Positions 15,217 to 24,019 of a stretch of 64,000 bases of DNA are shown here, piece by piece. The notes under the pieces are model-generated. The model was given only the letters and a program-made list of their open reading frames with translations. It had not been told where the DNA came from and ran no database searches. This stretch comes from Acidimicrobiia bacterium (GTDB lineage Bacteria; Actinomycetota; Acidimicrobiia; Acidimicrobiales; Bin134). The stretch spans positions 1-64,000 of the forward strand of contig JAJDYE010000031.1 of the NCBI GenBank assembly GCA_022822905.1, read 5' to 3'. The translations under genes and the position numbers were made by a program. Each line of letters opens with the position of its first letter. Positions within the stretch are counted from its first letter, which is position 1.

Positions 15217-17706
15217 ATGATGCACCTACGGGCCATCCTGGCGGTAGCAGGATTGGCAATCGCGGCACTTGCAGTGCCTGGTGGTTCGGCAAATGCCCAG
15301 TCTCCAGGCGACGTCGGATTGCTCCGCCAACAACTCGAAGCCCGCGACGAGCTGATCGCCCAGCAGGAAGCCTTGCTGAACACCTACCGCTGCCGATTCG
15401 GCATCGACATCACAGCCGTGCCGGGGGGATGCTCCAGCGGGCAGCCCACACGGCCCGCTGCCCCGCCCGGCAACTTCGAAGGCACCCCCACCAACCAAGA
15501 CATTACCGCACGCGACCAGCTCATCGCCGACCAGGAAAACCTCCTCAACGCCTACCGCTGCCAACACAACATCGACACCCATATAGTAACCGGCGGGTGC
15601 CCAGAAGTTCCCCACACACCAAGCAGCAAGAACCCTGACATATCACAAACAGTCTCAACCCAACCCGGCTCTGTCCAATACACCGCCATCGCAGCAGGCG
15701 GAAGTCGCATATGCGCTATCCGAACCGACGGCACCATCGACTGCTGGGGCGGCCAATATTACTCCAATGCGCCTACAGGGCAATATACCGCCATCGCAGC
15801 AACCGACGTCCTATCCGGCATCCGTCACGATCGTTTTTGCGCTGTCCGAACCGACGGCACCATCAACTGCTGGAGCCCAGGTGATCCAGGTGGTCCAGGT
15901 GGTCCAGGCTACTTCTACTCCCATACGGAATATCAGCAACTAGATCAATACCGTCGGTCGATCATGCGTCCCCAACCCCATTCGTCCGCAGGCCCATACA
16001 CTGCCATCGCAATAGACAATCATTTGTGTGCGATCCGAACCGACCAAACCATCGACTGCTGGGGCCACATTGCACATGGCCAAGCTGATGCGCCCGCAGG
16101 GCAATACACCGCCATCGCAACAGGCGAAGGTCATTCGTGTGCGATCCGAATCGACGGCACCATCGCCTGCTGGGGCAGCCGCAACGTGTTTTGGCCGGAT
16201 GGCGACCTGATCATCGATCCGCCCGAAGGCCAATACACCGCGATCTCAGCAAGCAACTATCGAACATGCGCTATCCGAACCGACCAAACCATCAACTGCT
16301 GGGGGTGGCTTCCGGCGGGGGGGGATTGGAATTATGATCCGCCCGCAGGGCAATACACCGCCATCGCAACAGGCCATGAGCATTCGTGTGCGATCCGAAC
16401 CGACGGCACCATCAACTGCTGGGGCGACAACCGTTATGGCCAAGCTGATGCACCCGCAGGGCAATACACCGCCATCGCAACAGGCGATGTTTATTCGTGT
16501 GCGATCCGAACCGACGGCACCATCAACTGCTGGGGCAACAACATATTTGGTTGGCCTGATACGCCCTCAGGCCCATACACTGACATTGCAGTAAATTACG
16601 AAAATGGGTTTAATGGGTGTGCGATCCGAACCGACGGTACCATCAACTGCTGGGGCGACGATTTTACTTACAACAGGATCAAGTCGCCTCCTACAGGCCG
16701 ATACATCGCCTTCTTCCCAGATCACCCTGATCCATTTATAGATAGAAGAGAATATGGGTTTTGCGCTATTCGAATCGACGGCACTATCGACTGCTGGGTT
16801 TTCAAAATAATTGATGCGCCCGCAGAATACACCGCCATCGCAACAATGGATGAGAGTTCGTGTGCGATCTTAACCGACGGCACCATCGACTGCTGGGGAC
16901 GCCGAATATACTCCCGTCAGCGCAACCCGCTAGACGCCCCCGCAGGCCAATACACCGCCCTCAAGTCCTACATCCGTGGTGTTAATATCAGAAGCAGCTA
17001 TTATTGCGCCGTCCGAACCGATGGGACCATCGTCTGCTGGAATTTCGGACCTAGAGACGAAGGCTACATATACCGCCAACTCGACTTCCCCGCAGGCCAA
17101 TACACCGCCCTCGCAACAACCATAGAAAGTCGGTGTGCCATCCGAACCGACCAAACCATCGCCTGCTGGGACTTAGGACCTGTGGTGAGGAATATTTATG
17201 CACCTGAGGCCGAAGACTTCGTATACCGCCCACTAGACGGCCCCGCAGGCCAATACACCGCCCTCGCATCTTACAATAACGGTACCGCCAGACTCCGCGA
17301 CGAGCAAGGGAATGAACTCCGCGACAAGTTTGGGAATTTCCATGCTTACCCTCGGTTTTTTTATTGCGCTCTCCGAACCGACCAAACCATCGTCTGCTGG
17401 GATTTAGGACCTGAGCACAATAGTATATTTTCACCTGAGCCCGAAGACTTGGTTTACCGCCAACTAGACGGCCCCGCAGGCCAATACACCACCCTTCCCA
17501 CGAGCGGTTATCGGCCGTGCGCCATCCGAACCGACGGGAACATCGTCTGCTGGGAGTTCGACCCCTACCGCCAACTAGATGCCCCCGCAGGCCAATACAC
17601 CGCTATCGACGCAGAAGGGTCGGAGCATTGCGCTGCCCGAACCGACGGGAACATCCGCTGCTGGAAAATTCCAATTCCACCCAATTTTTGGGGACACCTA
17701 GAGTAG
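15217..17706 (+). CDS. Secreted RCC1-like repeat protein (15 Cys-paired modules)
   Basis: An 829-residue exported protein. Residues 1-28 form a Sec signal peptide ending in ANA. Two copies of a roughly 30-residue unit follow (ARDELIAQQEALLNTYRC..., then ARDQLIADQENLLNAYRC...), each with two cysteines. From about residue 145 to the end come 15 RCC1-like modules built on GQYTAIA...CAIRTDGTINCWG, with spacing of roughly 30-60 residues. The Cys...Cys-Trp pair in each module probably forms a disulfide. A short collagen-like insert (PGDPGGPGGPG) interrupts module 2. Fifteen modules would make about two seven-bladed propellers. The likely role is surface binding or adhesion; no enzymatic motif is seen. 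The region is visibly less GC-rich than its neighbours. Confidence 0.8.
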   Translation: MMHLRAILAVAGLAIAALAVPGGSANAQSPGDVGLLRQQLEARDELIAQQEALLNTYRCRFGIDITAVPGGCSSGQPTRPAAPPGNFEGTPTNQDITARDQLIADQENLLNAYRCQHNIDTHIVTGGCPEVPHTPSSKNPDISQTVSTQPGSVQYTAIAAGGSRICAIRTDGTIDCWGGQYYSNAPTGQYTAIAATDVLSGIRHDRFCAVRTDGTINCWSPGDPGGPGGPGYFYSHTEYQQLDQYRRSIMRPQPHSSAGPYTAIAIDNHLCAIRTDQTIDCWGHIAHGQADAPAGQYTAIATGEGHSCAIRIDGTIACWGSRNVFWPDGDLIIDPPEGQYTAISASNYRTCAIRTDQTINCWGWLPAGGDWNYDPPAGQYTAIATGHEHSCAIRTDGTINCWGDNRYGQADAPAGQYTAIATGDVYSCAIRTDGTINCWGNNIFGWPDTPSGPYTDIAVNYENGFNGCAIRTDGTINCWGDDFTYNRIKSPPTGRYIAFFPDHPDPFIDRREYGFCAIRIDGTIDCWVFKIIDAPAEYTAIATMDESSCAILTDGTIDCWGRRIYSRQRNPLDAPAGQYTALKSYIRGVNIRSSYYCAVRTDGTIVCWNFGPRDEGYIYRQLDFPAGQYTALATTIESRCAIRTDQTIACWDLGPVVRNIYAPEAEDFVYRPLDGPAGQYTALASYNNGTARLRDEQGNELRDKFGNFHAYPRFFYCALRTDQTIVCWDLGPEHNSIFSPEPEDLVYRQLDGPAGQYTTLPTSGYRPCAIRTDGNIVCWEFDPYRQLDAPAGQYTAIDAEGSEHCAARTDGNIRCWKIPIPPNFWGHLE

Positions 17707-17739
17707 TTTGCCCATAACCTGCCGGTAAGCTGCGCTGCC

Positions 17740-18771
17740 GTGCGAGCTTGGCGTGTACATCAATATGGGAGGCCGTCGGAGGCGCTGCGGCTGGACGACA
17801 TCGACGAGCCGGTGCCCGAGCCGGGAAAGATCCGGGTGGCGCCCACTCGGACGGTGCTGAACTTCAACGAGATCGACGGGTGCCACGGGCGCTACCGCAC
17901 CGTGAACCCCGAGCTCCCCTACACCCTGGGCATGGAGGTGCTGGGCACAGTTGACGCCGTCGGAGAGGGGGCCGAGGAATGGCTCGGGCGCCGGGTACAC
18001 GCCACCGCCGAGAGCGCCTTTGGGGGCTACGCCGACAAGGTGATCTGCCAGCCCGACATGGTGTTCGACGCCCCCGAGTCACTCGACGACACCGAGGCGG
18101 CCGCCTTCTTCTTCCCCTTCCACCTGTCCTGGCTGGGTTTGCACGAGCGGGGCAAGGTCCAGCCGGGAGAGTGGGTGCTGATCCACGCCGCGGCCGGCGG
18201 GGTGGGCTCGGCCGCAGTGCAGTTGGCCGTGGACGCCGGGGCCCGGGTGATCGGCACCGCGGGCAGCGAGGACAAGTGCGAGTTTGTGCGCTCCCTAGGG
18301 GCCGAAGCCGCGGTGAACTACCGGGACGGAGACTTCGCCACCGAGGTGCGCGACATCACCGGCGGGGCCGGAGTCGATCTGGTGTTCGACGGCGTGGGCG
18401 GCGAAGTAACTGAAGCCTCGCTACGGTGCATGACCCGGGGCGGGAGGCTGATGATCATCGGCTTCGCCAGCAAGATCGAGGCCGAGGACGCCGTCGGCCT
18501 TCCCCCGAGGCTGCTGTGCTTCTCCCAAGTGTCGATCGGAGGGGTGCTGTTGGCCTACAGCAGCAACCCGGCGGTCTACGGCGGCATGGCCGGGTTCAAC
18601 ATCAACCCCCGATCACTGGGCGACCGGATCCACGACGAACTCTGCGGGCGGCTGGCCGAGGGCCGGATCGCCCCGCTGGTGGGCGGCACCGTGCCCTTCG
18701 AGGAGCTCCCCTCCGCGCTCGAGCAGATGGAGGACCGCCTCACCACCGGGCGCATCGTGGTGGTCTGCTGA
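17740..18771 (+). CDS. Zinc-free NADPH:quinone oxidoreductase family protein (MDR)
   Basis: A 343-residue medium-chain dehydrogenase/reductase. The GroES-like N-terminal half (TRTVLNFNEIDGCHGRY...LPYTLGMEVLG) lacks the zinc ligands of alcohol dehydrogenases. The Rossmann half has AAAGGVGSAAVQLAVDAGA and then AAVNYRDGDFATEVRDITGG, as in quinone/enoyl reductases. GTG start at 17740. It is followed after about 60 nt by an amidohydrolase gene and an acyl-CoA dehydrogenase gene on the same strand, a plausible catabolic unit. Confidence 0.88.
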   Translation: MRAWRVHQYGRPSEALRLDDIDEPVPEPGKIRVAPTRTVLNFNEIDGCHGRYRTVNPELPYTLGMEVLGTVDAVGEGAEEWLGRRVHATAESAFGGYADKVICQPDMVFDAPESLDDTEAAAFFFPFHLSWLGLHERGKVQPGEWVLIHAAAGGVGSAAVQLAVDAGARVIGTAGSEDKCEFVRSLGAEAAVNYRDGDFATEVRDITGGAGVDLVFDGVGGEVTEASLRCMTRGGRLMIIGFASKIEAEDAVGLPPRLLCFSQVSIGGVLLAYSSNPAVYGGMAGFNINPRSLGDRIHDELCGRLAEGRIAPLVGGTVPFEELPSALEQMEDRLTTGRIVVVC

Positions 18772-18833
18772 AAAACGCCCTGACACCGCCCCGCCGGTGG
18801 TCGATTGCCGAGCAAACAGGCCAGAATAGAGCC

Positions 18834-20012
18834 ATGACTGAGCTCGGATATCTCGCCTTCGACGCCGACAACCACTACTACGAGGCCACCGACGCCTTCA
18901 CCCGCCACATCGACCCCAAGATGGCCAAGCGCTGCATGCAGTGGGCCGACATCGGCGGCAAGCAGCGGCTGATCGTGGCCGGTCGCATCAACCGGTTCAT
19001 CCCCAACCCCACCTTCGACCCGGTGGCCAAGCCCGGCATCCTCGATGAGTACTTCCGGGCCAAGACCTCGGCCAGCGACATGCGGGAGGCATTCGGCGAG
19101 CTCGACCCCATCAGCCCCGCCTACCGCAACCGCGACGCCCGCCTGGCCCTCATGGACTCGCAGGGCCTGGGCGGCTGCTTCATGTTCCCCACCCTGGGGG
19201 TGGGCATGGAGGCCTGCCTGGAAGACGACCTCGGCGCCATCACCGCGGCGTTCGGGGCCTTCAACCGCTGGCTGGACGAAGACTGGGGTTTCTCCTACCA
19301 GGAGCGCCTGTTCACCGCCCTGTACCTGAGCCTGGTGGATGTGGACTGGGCGCTGGGCGAGCTGGAGTGGGCCATCGGCCGGGGTCTGCGGCTGGTGAAC
19401 TTCCGGGCCACCTCGGTGCCCGACGGCCACGGCAACTACCGCTCTTTGGGCCATCCCGACCACGACCCGGTGTGGCAGTTCCTCAACGACCACGGCGTGT
19501 GCGTGGCCTTCCACTCCGGAGACTCGGGCTACTCGTTCATGAACCACCGCTGGGGGCTCGGCACCGAGACCGAGGCCTTCCGCTACAACCCCCTCCAGAG
19601 CCTGCTGTCGCACTCCCCCATCAGCGACACCATGGCCTCGCTTCTGGCCGACGGGGTGCTGGTGCGGTTCCCCAACCTGCGGGTGGCCACCATCGAGACC
19701 GGCTCCTATTGGGTGCGGCCCCTCATCCAGAAGCTGGCCAAGACCTACGGCCAGCACCGCTACGCCTTCGACGAGGACCCGGTGGAGACGTTCCGCAACC
19801 AGGTGTGGGTGTCGCCCTACTACGAGGACGACCTGCACGAGCTGGCCGGGCTGATCGGCACCGACCACATGCTGTTCGGCTCCGACTTCCCCCACGCCGA
19901 GGGTCTGGCCGACCCGGTGTCGTTCGTGGACGACCTCGACGGGTTCAGCGACGACGACATCCGCCGCATCATGTGCGACAACGGCGCCAGCCTGTCGCAG
20001 CTGGCCGTCTAG
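18834..20012 (+). CDS. Amidohydrolase family protein (amidohydrolase 2)
   Basis: A 392-residue metal-dependent TIM-barrel protein. The start motif FDADNHYYEATDAFTRHID gives the D-x-H metal site, and FGSDFPHAEGLADPVSFV is the C-terminal barrel motif. The ATG at 18834 gives the conserved N-terminus; the frame stays open upstream through the previous gene but that part is not conserved. It shares family but little sequence with the protein at 5390. The adjacent quinone reductase and acyl-CoA dehydrogenase suggest a common pathway for a ring-containing or polyketide-like acid. Substrate unknown. Confidence 0.88.
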   Translation: MTELGYLAFDADNHYYEATDAFTRHIDPKMAKRCMQWADIGGKQRLIVAGRINRFIPNPTFDPVAKPGILDEYFRAKTSASDMREAFGELDPISPAYRNRDARLALMDSQGLGGCFMFPTLGVGMEACLEDDLGAITAAFGAFNRWLDEDWGFSYQERLFTALYLSLVDVDWALGELEWAIGRGLRLVNFRATSVPDGHGNYRSLGHPDHDPVWQFLNDHGVCVAFHSGDSGYSFMNHRWGLGTETEAFRYNPLQSLLSHSPISDTMASLLADGVLVRFPNLRVATIETGSYWVRPLIQKLAKTYGQHRYAFDEDPVETFRNQVWVSPYYEDDLHELAGLIGTDHMLFGSDFPHAEGLADPVSFVDDLDGFSDDDIRRIMCDNGASLSQLAV

Positions 20013-20054
20013 CCGACCGGCGAACCCTCATCTCCAACCGAAGGAATCAGCACC

Positions 20055-21359
20055 ATGGCCTGGGATTTTGAGACCGAGCCCGAGTTCCAGGAGCAACTGG
20101 ACTGGACCCGGGCTTTTCTGGACGAGCACATCCTGCCGCTGGAGACCATCGATCTGGAGGTGACCGACGAGCAGTGGAAGGCCCTGACCACGCCGCTGAA
20201 GCAGCAGGTGAAGGACCGGGGGCTGTGGGCCTGCCACCTCGATCCCGAGCTGGGGGGCCAGGGCTTCGGCCAGGTGAAGCTGGGGTTGATGCACGAGATT
20301 TTGGGACGGTCGTCGATCGCGCCGGCCATCTTCGGCAACAACGCCCCCGACTCGGGCAACGCCGAGCTGTTGGCCATCGGCGGCAACGAGGAGCAGAAGA
20401 AGCGCTGGATGGAGCCGCTTTTGGCCGGCGAGCTGCGCTCGGGGTTCTCCATGACCGAGCCCGACACTGCCGGCTCCGACCCCACCTTGTTGGAGACCAG
20501 AGCAGTGCGCGACGGCGACACCTGGGTGATCAACGGCCACAAGTGGTTCACCTCCGGCGGCTCGGGGGCCGATTTCCTGATCGCCATGGTGGTGACCAAC
20601 CCCGATGTCCACCCCTACCAGGGGTCGTCCATGATCGTGGTGCCCACCGACACCCCCGGCCTGGAGATCTTGCGGGATGTGCCCAACATGCACCACCCCT
20701 ATCCGGGCCAGTTCGCCCGCCACCCCATGGGCCACTCCGAGGTGATCTACCGCGACGTGCGGGTGCCGGCCGAGAACCTGATCGGCAATCCCGGCGACGG
20801 GTTCGTGCTGGCCCAAAAGCGCCTCGGCCCCGGCCGCATCCACCACGCCATGCGCTGGATCGGCCAGTCGCAGCGGGCGCTCGACATGATGTGCGAGCGG
20901 GCCCTGTCCCGGTACGCCCACGGCAGCCTGCTGGCCGAGAAGCAGATGGTGCAGGACTTCATCGCCGAGACCCGCATCGACATCGCCTCGGCCCGGCTGC
21001 TGTGCCTGCACGCCGCCTGGCACATGGACAAGCACGGATCATCGGCGTCGCGCACCGAGATCGCCATGATCAAGGTGTACGGCACCAAGATGCTGTACAA
21101 CGCCATCGACCGTTCCATCCAAGTCCACGGCGCCCTGGGCTACTCGGCCGACATGCCCTTGGAAGAGATGTACCGCAACGCCCGGGCCTCCCGGCTGGTG
21201 GACGGCGCCGACGAGGTACACAAGGTGTCCATCGCCCGCCGAACCCTAAAGGAGTACGCCGCGGTGGACGGCTTCCCCACCGAGCACATCCCCACCCGCC
21301 GAGCCGCCGCCCTCGAGCGCTTCGGCGACCTCCTCGACATCGAGGTCATGAACAGCTAG
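20055..21359 (+). CDS. Acyl-CoA dehydrogenase family protein
   Basis: A 434-residue flavoenzyme with the complete domain order: N-terminal helical domain, middle beta domain starting at SGFSMTEPDTAGSDP (FAD/substrate site), substrate-lid region, and the C-terminal helical domain with QVHGALGYSADMPLEEMYRNAR. The length is slightly greater than typical dehydrogenases (about 380-400), as in the longer FadE subgroup. It lies 42 nt after the amidohydrolase and is probably in the same transcript. Substrate unknown. Confidence 0.9.
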   Translation: MAWDFETEPEFQEQLDWTRAFLDEHILPLETIDLEVTDEQWKALTTPLKQQVKDRGLWACHLDPELGGQGFGQVKLGLMHEILGRSSIAPAIFGNNAPDSGNAELLAIGGNEEQKKRWMEPLLAGELRSGFSMTEPDTAGSDPTLLETRAVRDGDTWVINGHKWFTSGGSGADFLIAMVVTNPDVHPYQGSSMIVVPTDTPGLEILRDVPNMHHPYPGQFARHPMGHSEVIYRDVRVPAENLIGNPGDGFVLAQKRLGPGRIHHAMRWIGQSQRALDMMCERALSRYAHGSLLAEKQMVQDFIAETRIDIASARLLCLHAAWHMDKHGSSASRTEIAMIKVYGTKMLYNAIDRSIQVHGALGYSADMPLEEMYRNARASRLVDGADEVHKVSIARRTLKEYAAVDGFPTEHIPTRRAAALERFGDLLDIEVMNS

Positions 21360-21410
21360 CGGCTGGCAACCCTCAACTTGGCCCGACGAAGGGGCCGGTA
21401 GCCTTTCGGC

Positions 21411-22007
21411 ATGTCCAAGCCGCTGGCCCTGCGCTTTCTGCGGTCGGCCAGCGATGCCGGCCAGCTGCCCGAGTCCCGCTGCGAGGTGGCGCTGGTGGGG
21501 CGGTCCAATGTGGGCAAGTCGTCGCTTTTGAACGCGGTGGCCAACCGCAAGGGCCTGGCCCGCACCTCCAAGGCCCCGGGGGCCACTCGGTTGCTCAATA
21601 TCTTCGAGCTGGAGGGCGAGCCCGGCCGCTGGCTGGTGGACTTGCCCGGCTACGGCTTCGCCAAAGCGCCCAAAGCGCAGCGGGTCGGATGGCAGAAGAT
21701 GATGGACGGCTACCTGATCGGCCGCCCGACCTTGGTGCAGGTGCTGCTGCTGGTGGACGGCCTCATCGGCCCCACCCCCCTCGACCTCCAGACCGTGGAA
21801 TGGTTGGCGCACCACGACGTGCCCCTGCAACCGGTGGCCACCAAGGCCGACAAGGTGAAATCGTCCCATCGGGGCGCCCGAAAAGCTGAGTTGGCCAAGG
21901 GCCTCGGCGTCGCCCCCGGCGATGTGATCTGGACCAGCGCAGCCAAAGGCCAGGGCATCCCTGAGCTCCGAGCCGAGATCAGCTCCGCCCTGCGGCTCAA
22001 CCCCTGA
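21411..22007 (+). CDS. engB: Ribosome biogenesis GTPase EngB (YihA/YsxC)
   Basis: A 198-residue TrmE-Era-EngA-EngB-type GTPase that assists large-subunit assembly. G1 is GRSNVGKSSLLNAV, G3 is DLPGYGFAKAP, G4 is TKADKVKSS, and a small C-terminal helix follows. All motifs are intact and length is normal. Its stop overlaps the convergent HAD gene by 11 nt. Confidence 0.95.
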   Translation: MSKPLALRFLRSASDAGQLPESRCEVALVGRSNVGKSSLLNAVANRKGLARTSKAPGATRLLNIFELEGEPGRWLVDLPGYGFAKAPKAQRVGWQKMMDGYLIGRPTLVQVLLLVDGLIGPTPLDLQTVEWLAHHDVPLQPVATKADKVKSSHRGARKAELAKGLGVAPGDVIWTSAAKGQGIPELRAEISSALRLNP

Positions 22008-22623
22008 GCTGAAACCCCACCACGGCTTCCAGCTCGGCCAAAGCCTCATCGGCATCGACCACTTTGATGGTGGTCATCCCCATAGCCCGAGCCGGCTTGA
22101 GGTTCACCCCCAAGTCGTCCAGAAAAACACACGCCGAAGGCTCAACGCCGAGCGCCTCGCAAGCCATCGTGTAGAACGCCGGATCGGGCTTGCGCACCCC
22201 CACCACCGAAGACTCAACCACCACGTCGAACCACCCCATAAGCTCGGCCATCTCCTCCGACCGCTCCGACGACGCCATCGGCGAATAGTTGTTGGTCAAC
22301 AGCCCCGTCTTCAGCCGCTCCGAACACCGCCGAACCGCCTCAACCACCTCCGGTCGCAACTCCCCACTCAACCCGTTCAGAACCGCCAGCCCATCCACCC
22401 GATACCCCAACGCCGCCGCCTCAACCTCAAACGCCTCGGCAAATTCCTCCAGCCCAATCTCCCCCCGCTCCATACGCGCCCAAGCATTGCTATCCGGATC
22501 AGTCGAATTGATCCGCCGAATCAACCCCTCCGGCAACCCATTCTCCCGCTCATAAGCCGCAAACCCCTCCCAAGGCCCCACCACAATCACCCCACCCAAA
22601 TCAAACAAAGCCGCCTCAACCAC
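21997..22623 (-). CDS. HAD-superfamily hydrolase (epoxide-hydrolase N-domain-like)
   Basis: A 208-residue HAD-IA type phosphatase. Motif I is LFDLGGVIVV (nucleophile Asp; the usual second Asp is Gly, as in the DLGG subgroup), motif II is LLTNNYS, motif III lysine is in VRKPDPAFY, and motif IV is VFLDDLGVNL. The DLGG variant is common in this family. Convergent with engB. The A+T-rich defence island starts about 200 nt beyond its 5' end. Confidence 0.88.
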   Translation of the reverse strand: MVEAALFDLGGVIVVGPWEGFAAYERENGLPEGLIRRINSTDPDSNAWARMERGEIGLEEFAEAFEVEAAALGYRVDGLAVLNGLSGELRPEVVEAVRRCSERLKTGLLTNNYSPMASSERSEEMAELMGWFDVVVESSVVGVRKPDPAFYTMACEALGVEPSACVFLDDLGVNLKPARAMGMTTIKVVDADEALAELEAVVGFQLRG

Positions 22624-22822
22624 TATCCCACCTCACAGAACCACTTCCGACACAACACAATCCTCAACTTCTCTCTTGCGAAAGCGCTTACGACTCGATT
22701 TCGTCAAAACTCCTCCCGTGACGTTGCCTACAGAAGTGAGAGGACTGCAACACATACTATTCCTCCGGTAAACGCAACAATTGCCGGTAATCATTGTACA
22801 TTCTTCCGAAAATCAGATTGCG

Positions 22823-23989
22823 CTACACCTTGTCATTATTTAGATCGGATTGAATCACACTCATACCATCGTTCCAATAATGGAGCCGCTCTTCACTGTC
22901 CAACAAGATCCTCGAAGCAGAAATAATACGCCTAGAAGATGACCGCATAAATCCACTGTAATACGCGCTCCTAGAGAGTGCTTTCATAGCTCTACTAATG
23001 AAATCGAATCTATTTCCTGCCTCAGAGACGAGATCATCAAGAGAAAACGCTAGGGTTCGTGCTGGTTCCAATTCCGATTCATCAACAGATTCCGCCGTTA
23101 GCGCATCAAAAATGAAATCAAAGCCACTATTCAATCGCCAGAGACAGTCGGTATACTCGTAGGCAATGTCTTCAATATTTTGTGCTATATCCTCATAGCC
23201 GTCAGTGTCTGTATGGAAATAGGGATGACCTACTAACGCCAAATCTCCAATGCCATCGGCAAGTTCTGAAGGCGATTCATTTACTCTCATGTGAAGGTCG
23301 AGTGTTTCCACAATAGCATGAAATACGCGTATCTTCCCCAGCAGAGTCGAACTCTCTCCAATAACTTCTCGGAGAATGTCCAATAGGTCCAAATCGTCAT
23401 TCAAGATAGAAATACCGGGTATCTTACTATACAAGATATATGATGGTTCGCGTGGCGAATCTTGTGAAAACCATATTGAATGGACGACTTGCGCGCCGAT
23501 GTCGGACACTGCCTTCCTGAATGGATTAGAATCTGGATTTTCGAAACGGAGGTCACCCCAGTCAAACCTCTTACGGTTGTTCAAATCAACGGCAATTGCA
23601 TCTTCAGGATCATCCAGGCTGGGAGAGTTCAAATATAGGATCGGAAAAATCAGGTCCTTCCGCTTTTGACTATCTTCCCTTGTAATGAACATTTCGACTT
23701 CATCTCTGCACACACTGCTTTTGAGAAATGAAGGAGTAATAACTGCGATTAGGAACTTTGTGCCATCCATCACAATTTCATATTCATCTCGCCAACGTTG
23801 ACCAACAAGCGAACTATATCTGTCATGAAAGATTGGAAACTCACTGCCTACCCGCATTGCAATTTCTCGCTCTAATCGATACTTGATGGCAATAATGCGG
23901 CCATCCTCATGTGCGTCATCACTCTCCACATAGCTGAAGAAACCTTCGTATTGCACCTCACCCATTTTGTGTAGGTCTAACTCTTGCAT
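22823..23989 (-). CDS. TIR-domain protein 2 (distal paralogue of the pair)
   Basis: A 388-residue protein with an N-terminal TIR domain (about residues 12-165): YEGFFSYVESDD, FPIFHDRY, FLIAVITPSFLKSSVCRDEV, then LIFPILYL. The candidate catalytic glutamate is E97 in SSVCRDEV. The C-terminal 200 residues are helical and resemble those of the TIR protein just upstream. It starts 30 nt after that gene's stop with GAGG 5 nt before the ATG. Bacterial TIR domains commonly degrade NAD+ or make cyclic ADP-ribose signals. Base composition is visibly more A+T rich than the flanking genes, indicating acquisition from elsewhere. Confidence 0.8.
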   Translation of the reverse strand: MQELDLHKMGEVQYEGFFSYVESDDAHEDGRIIAIKYRLEREIAMRVGSEFPIFHDRYSSLVGQRWRDEYEIVMDGTKFLIAVITPSFLKSSVCRDEVEMFITREDSQKRKDLIFPILYLNSPSLDDPEDAIAVDLNNRKRFDWGDLRFENPDSNPFRKAVSDIGAQVVHSIWFSQDSPREPSYILYSKIPGISILNDDLDLLDILREVIGESSTLLGKIRVFHAIVETLDLHMRVNESPSELADGIGDLALVGHPYFHTDTDGYEDIAQNIEDIAYEYTDCLWRLNSGFDFIFDALTAESVDESELEPARTLAFSLDDLVSEAGNRFDFISRAMKALSRSAYYSGFMRSSSRRIISASRILLDSEERLHYWNDGMSVIQSDLNNDKV

Positions 23990-24019
23990 GTTGACCTCAA
24001 ATGCCTTTCACACCTCAAA

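Noticed and set aside
15060..15225. Minus-strand open frames just before the RCC1-like gene
   Set aside because: They are Pro/Arg-rich translations that cross the G15 tract, with no ribosome-binding site or recognisable domain.
16081..16500. Regularly spaced repeats as a possible CRISPR array
   Set aside because: The repeats are in frame and encode the RCC1-like modules; spacing follows the protein repeat, not a repeat-spacer array.
22624..22822. Possible attachment site at the left edge of the defence island
   Set aside because: No tRNA end, integrase gene or matching direct repeat at the other edge (near 37,010-37,074) could be found by eye.
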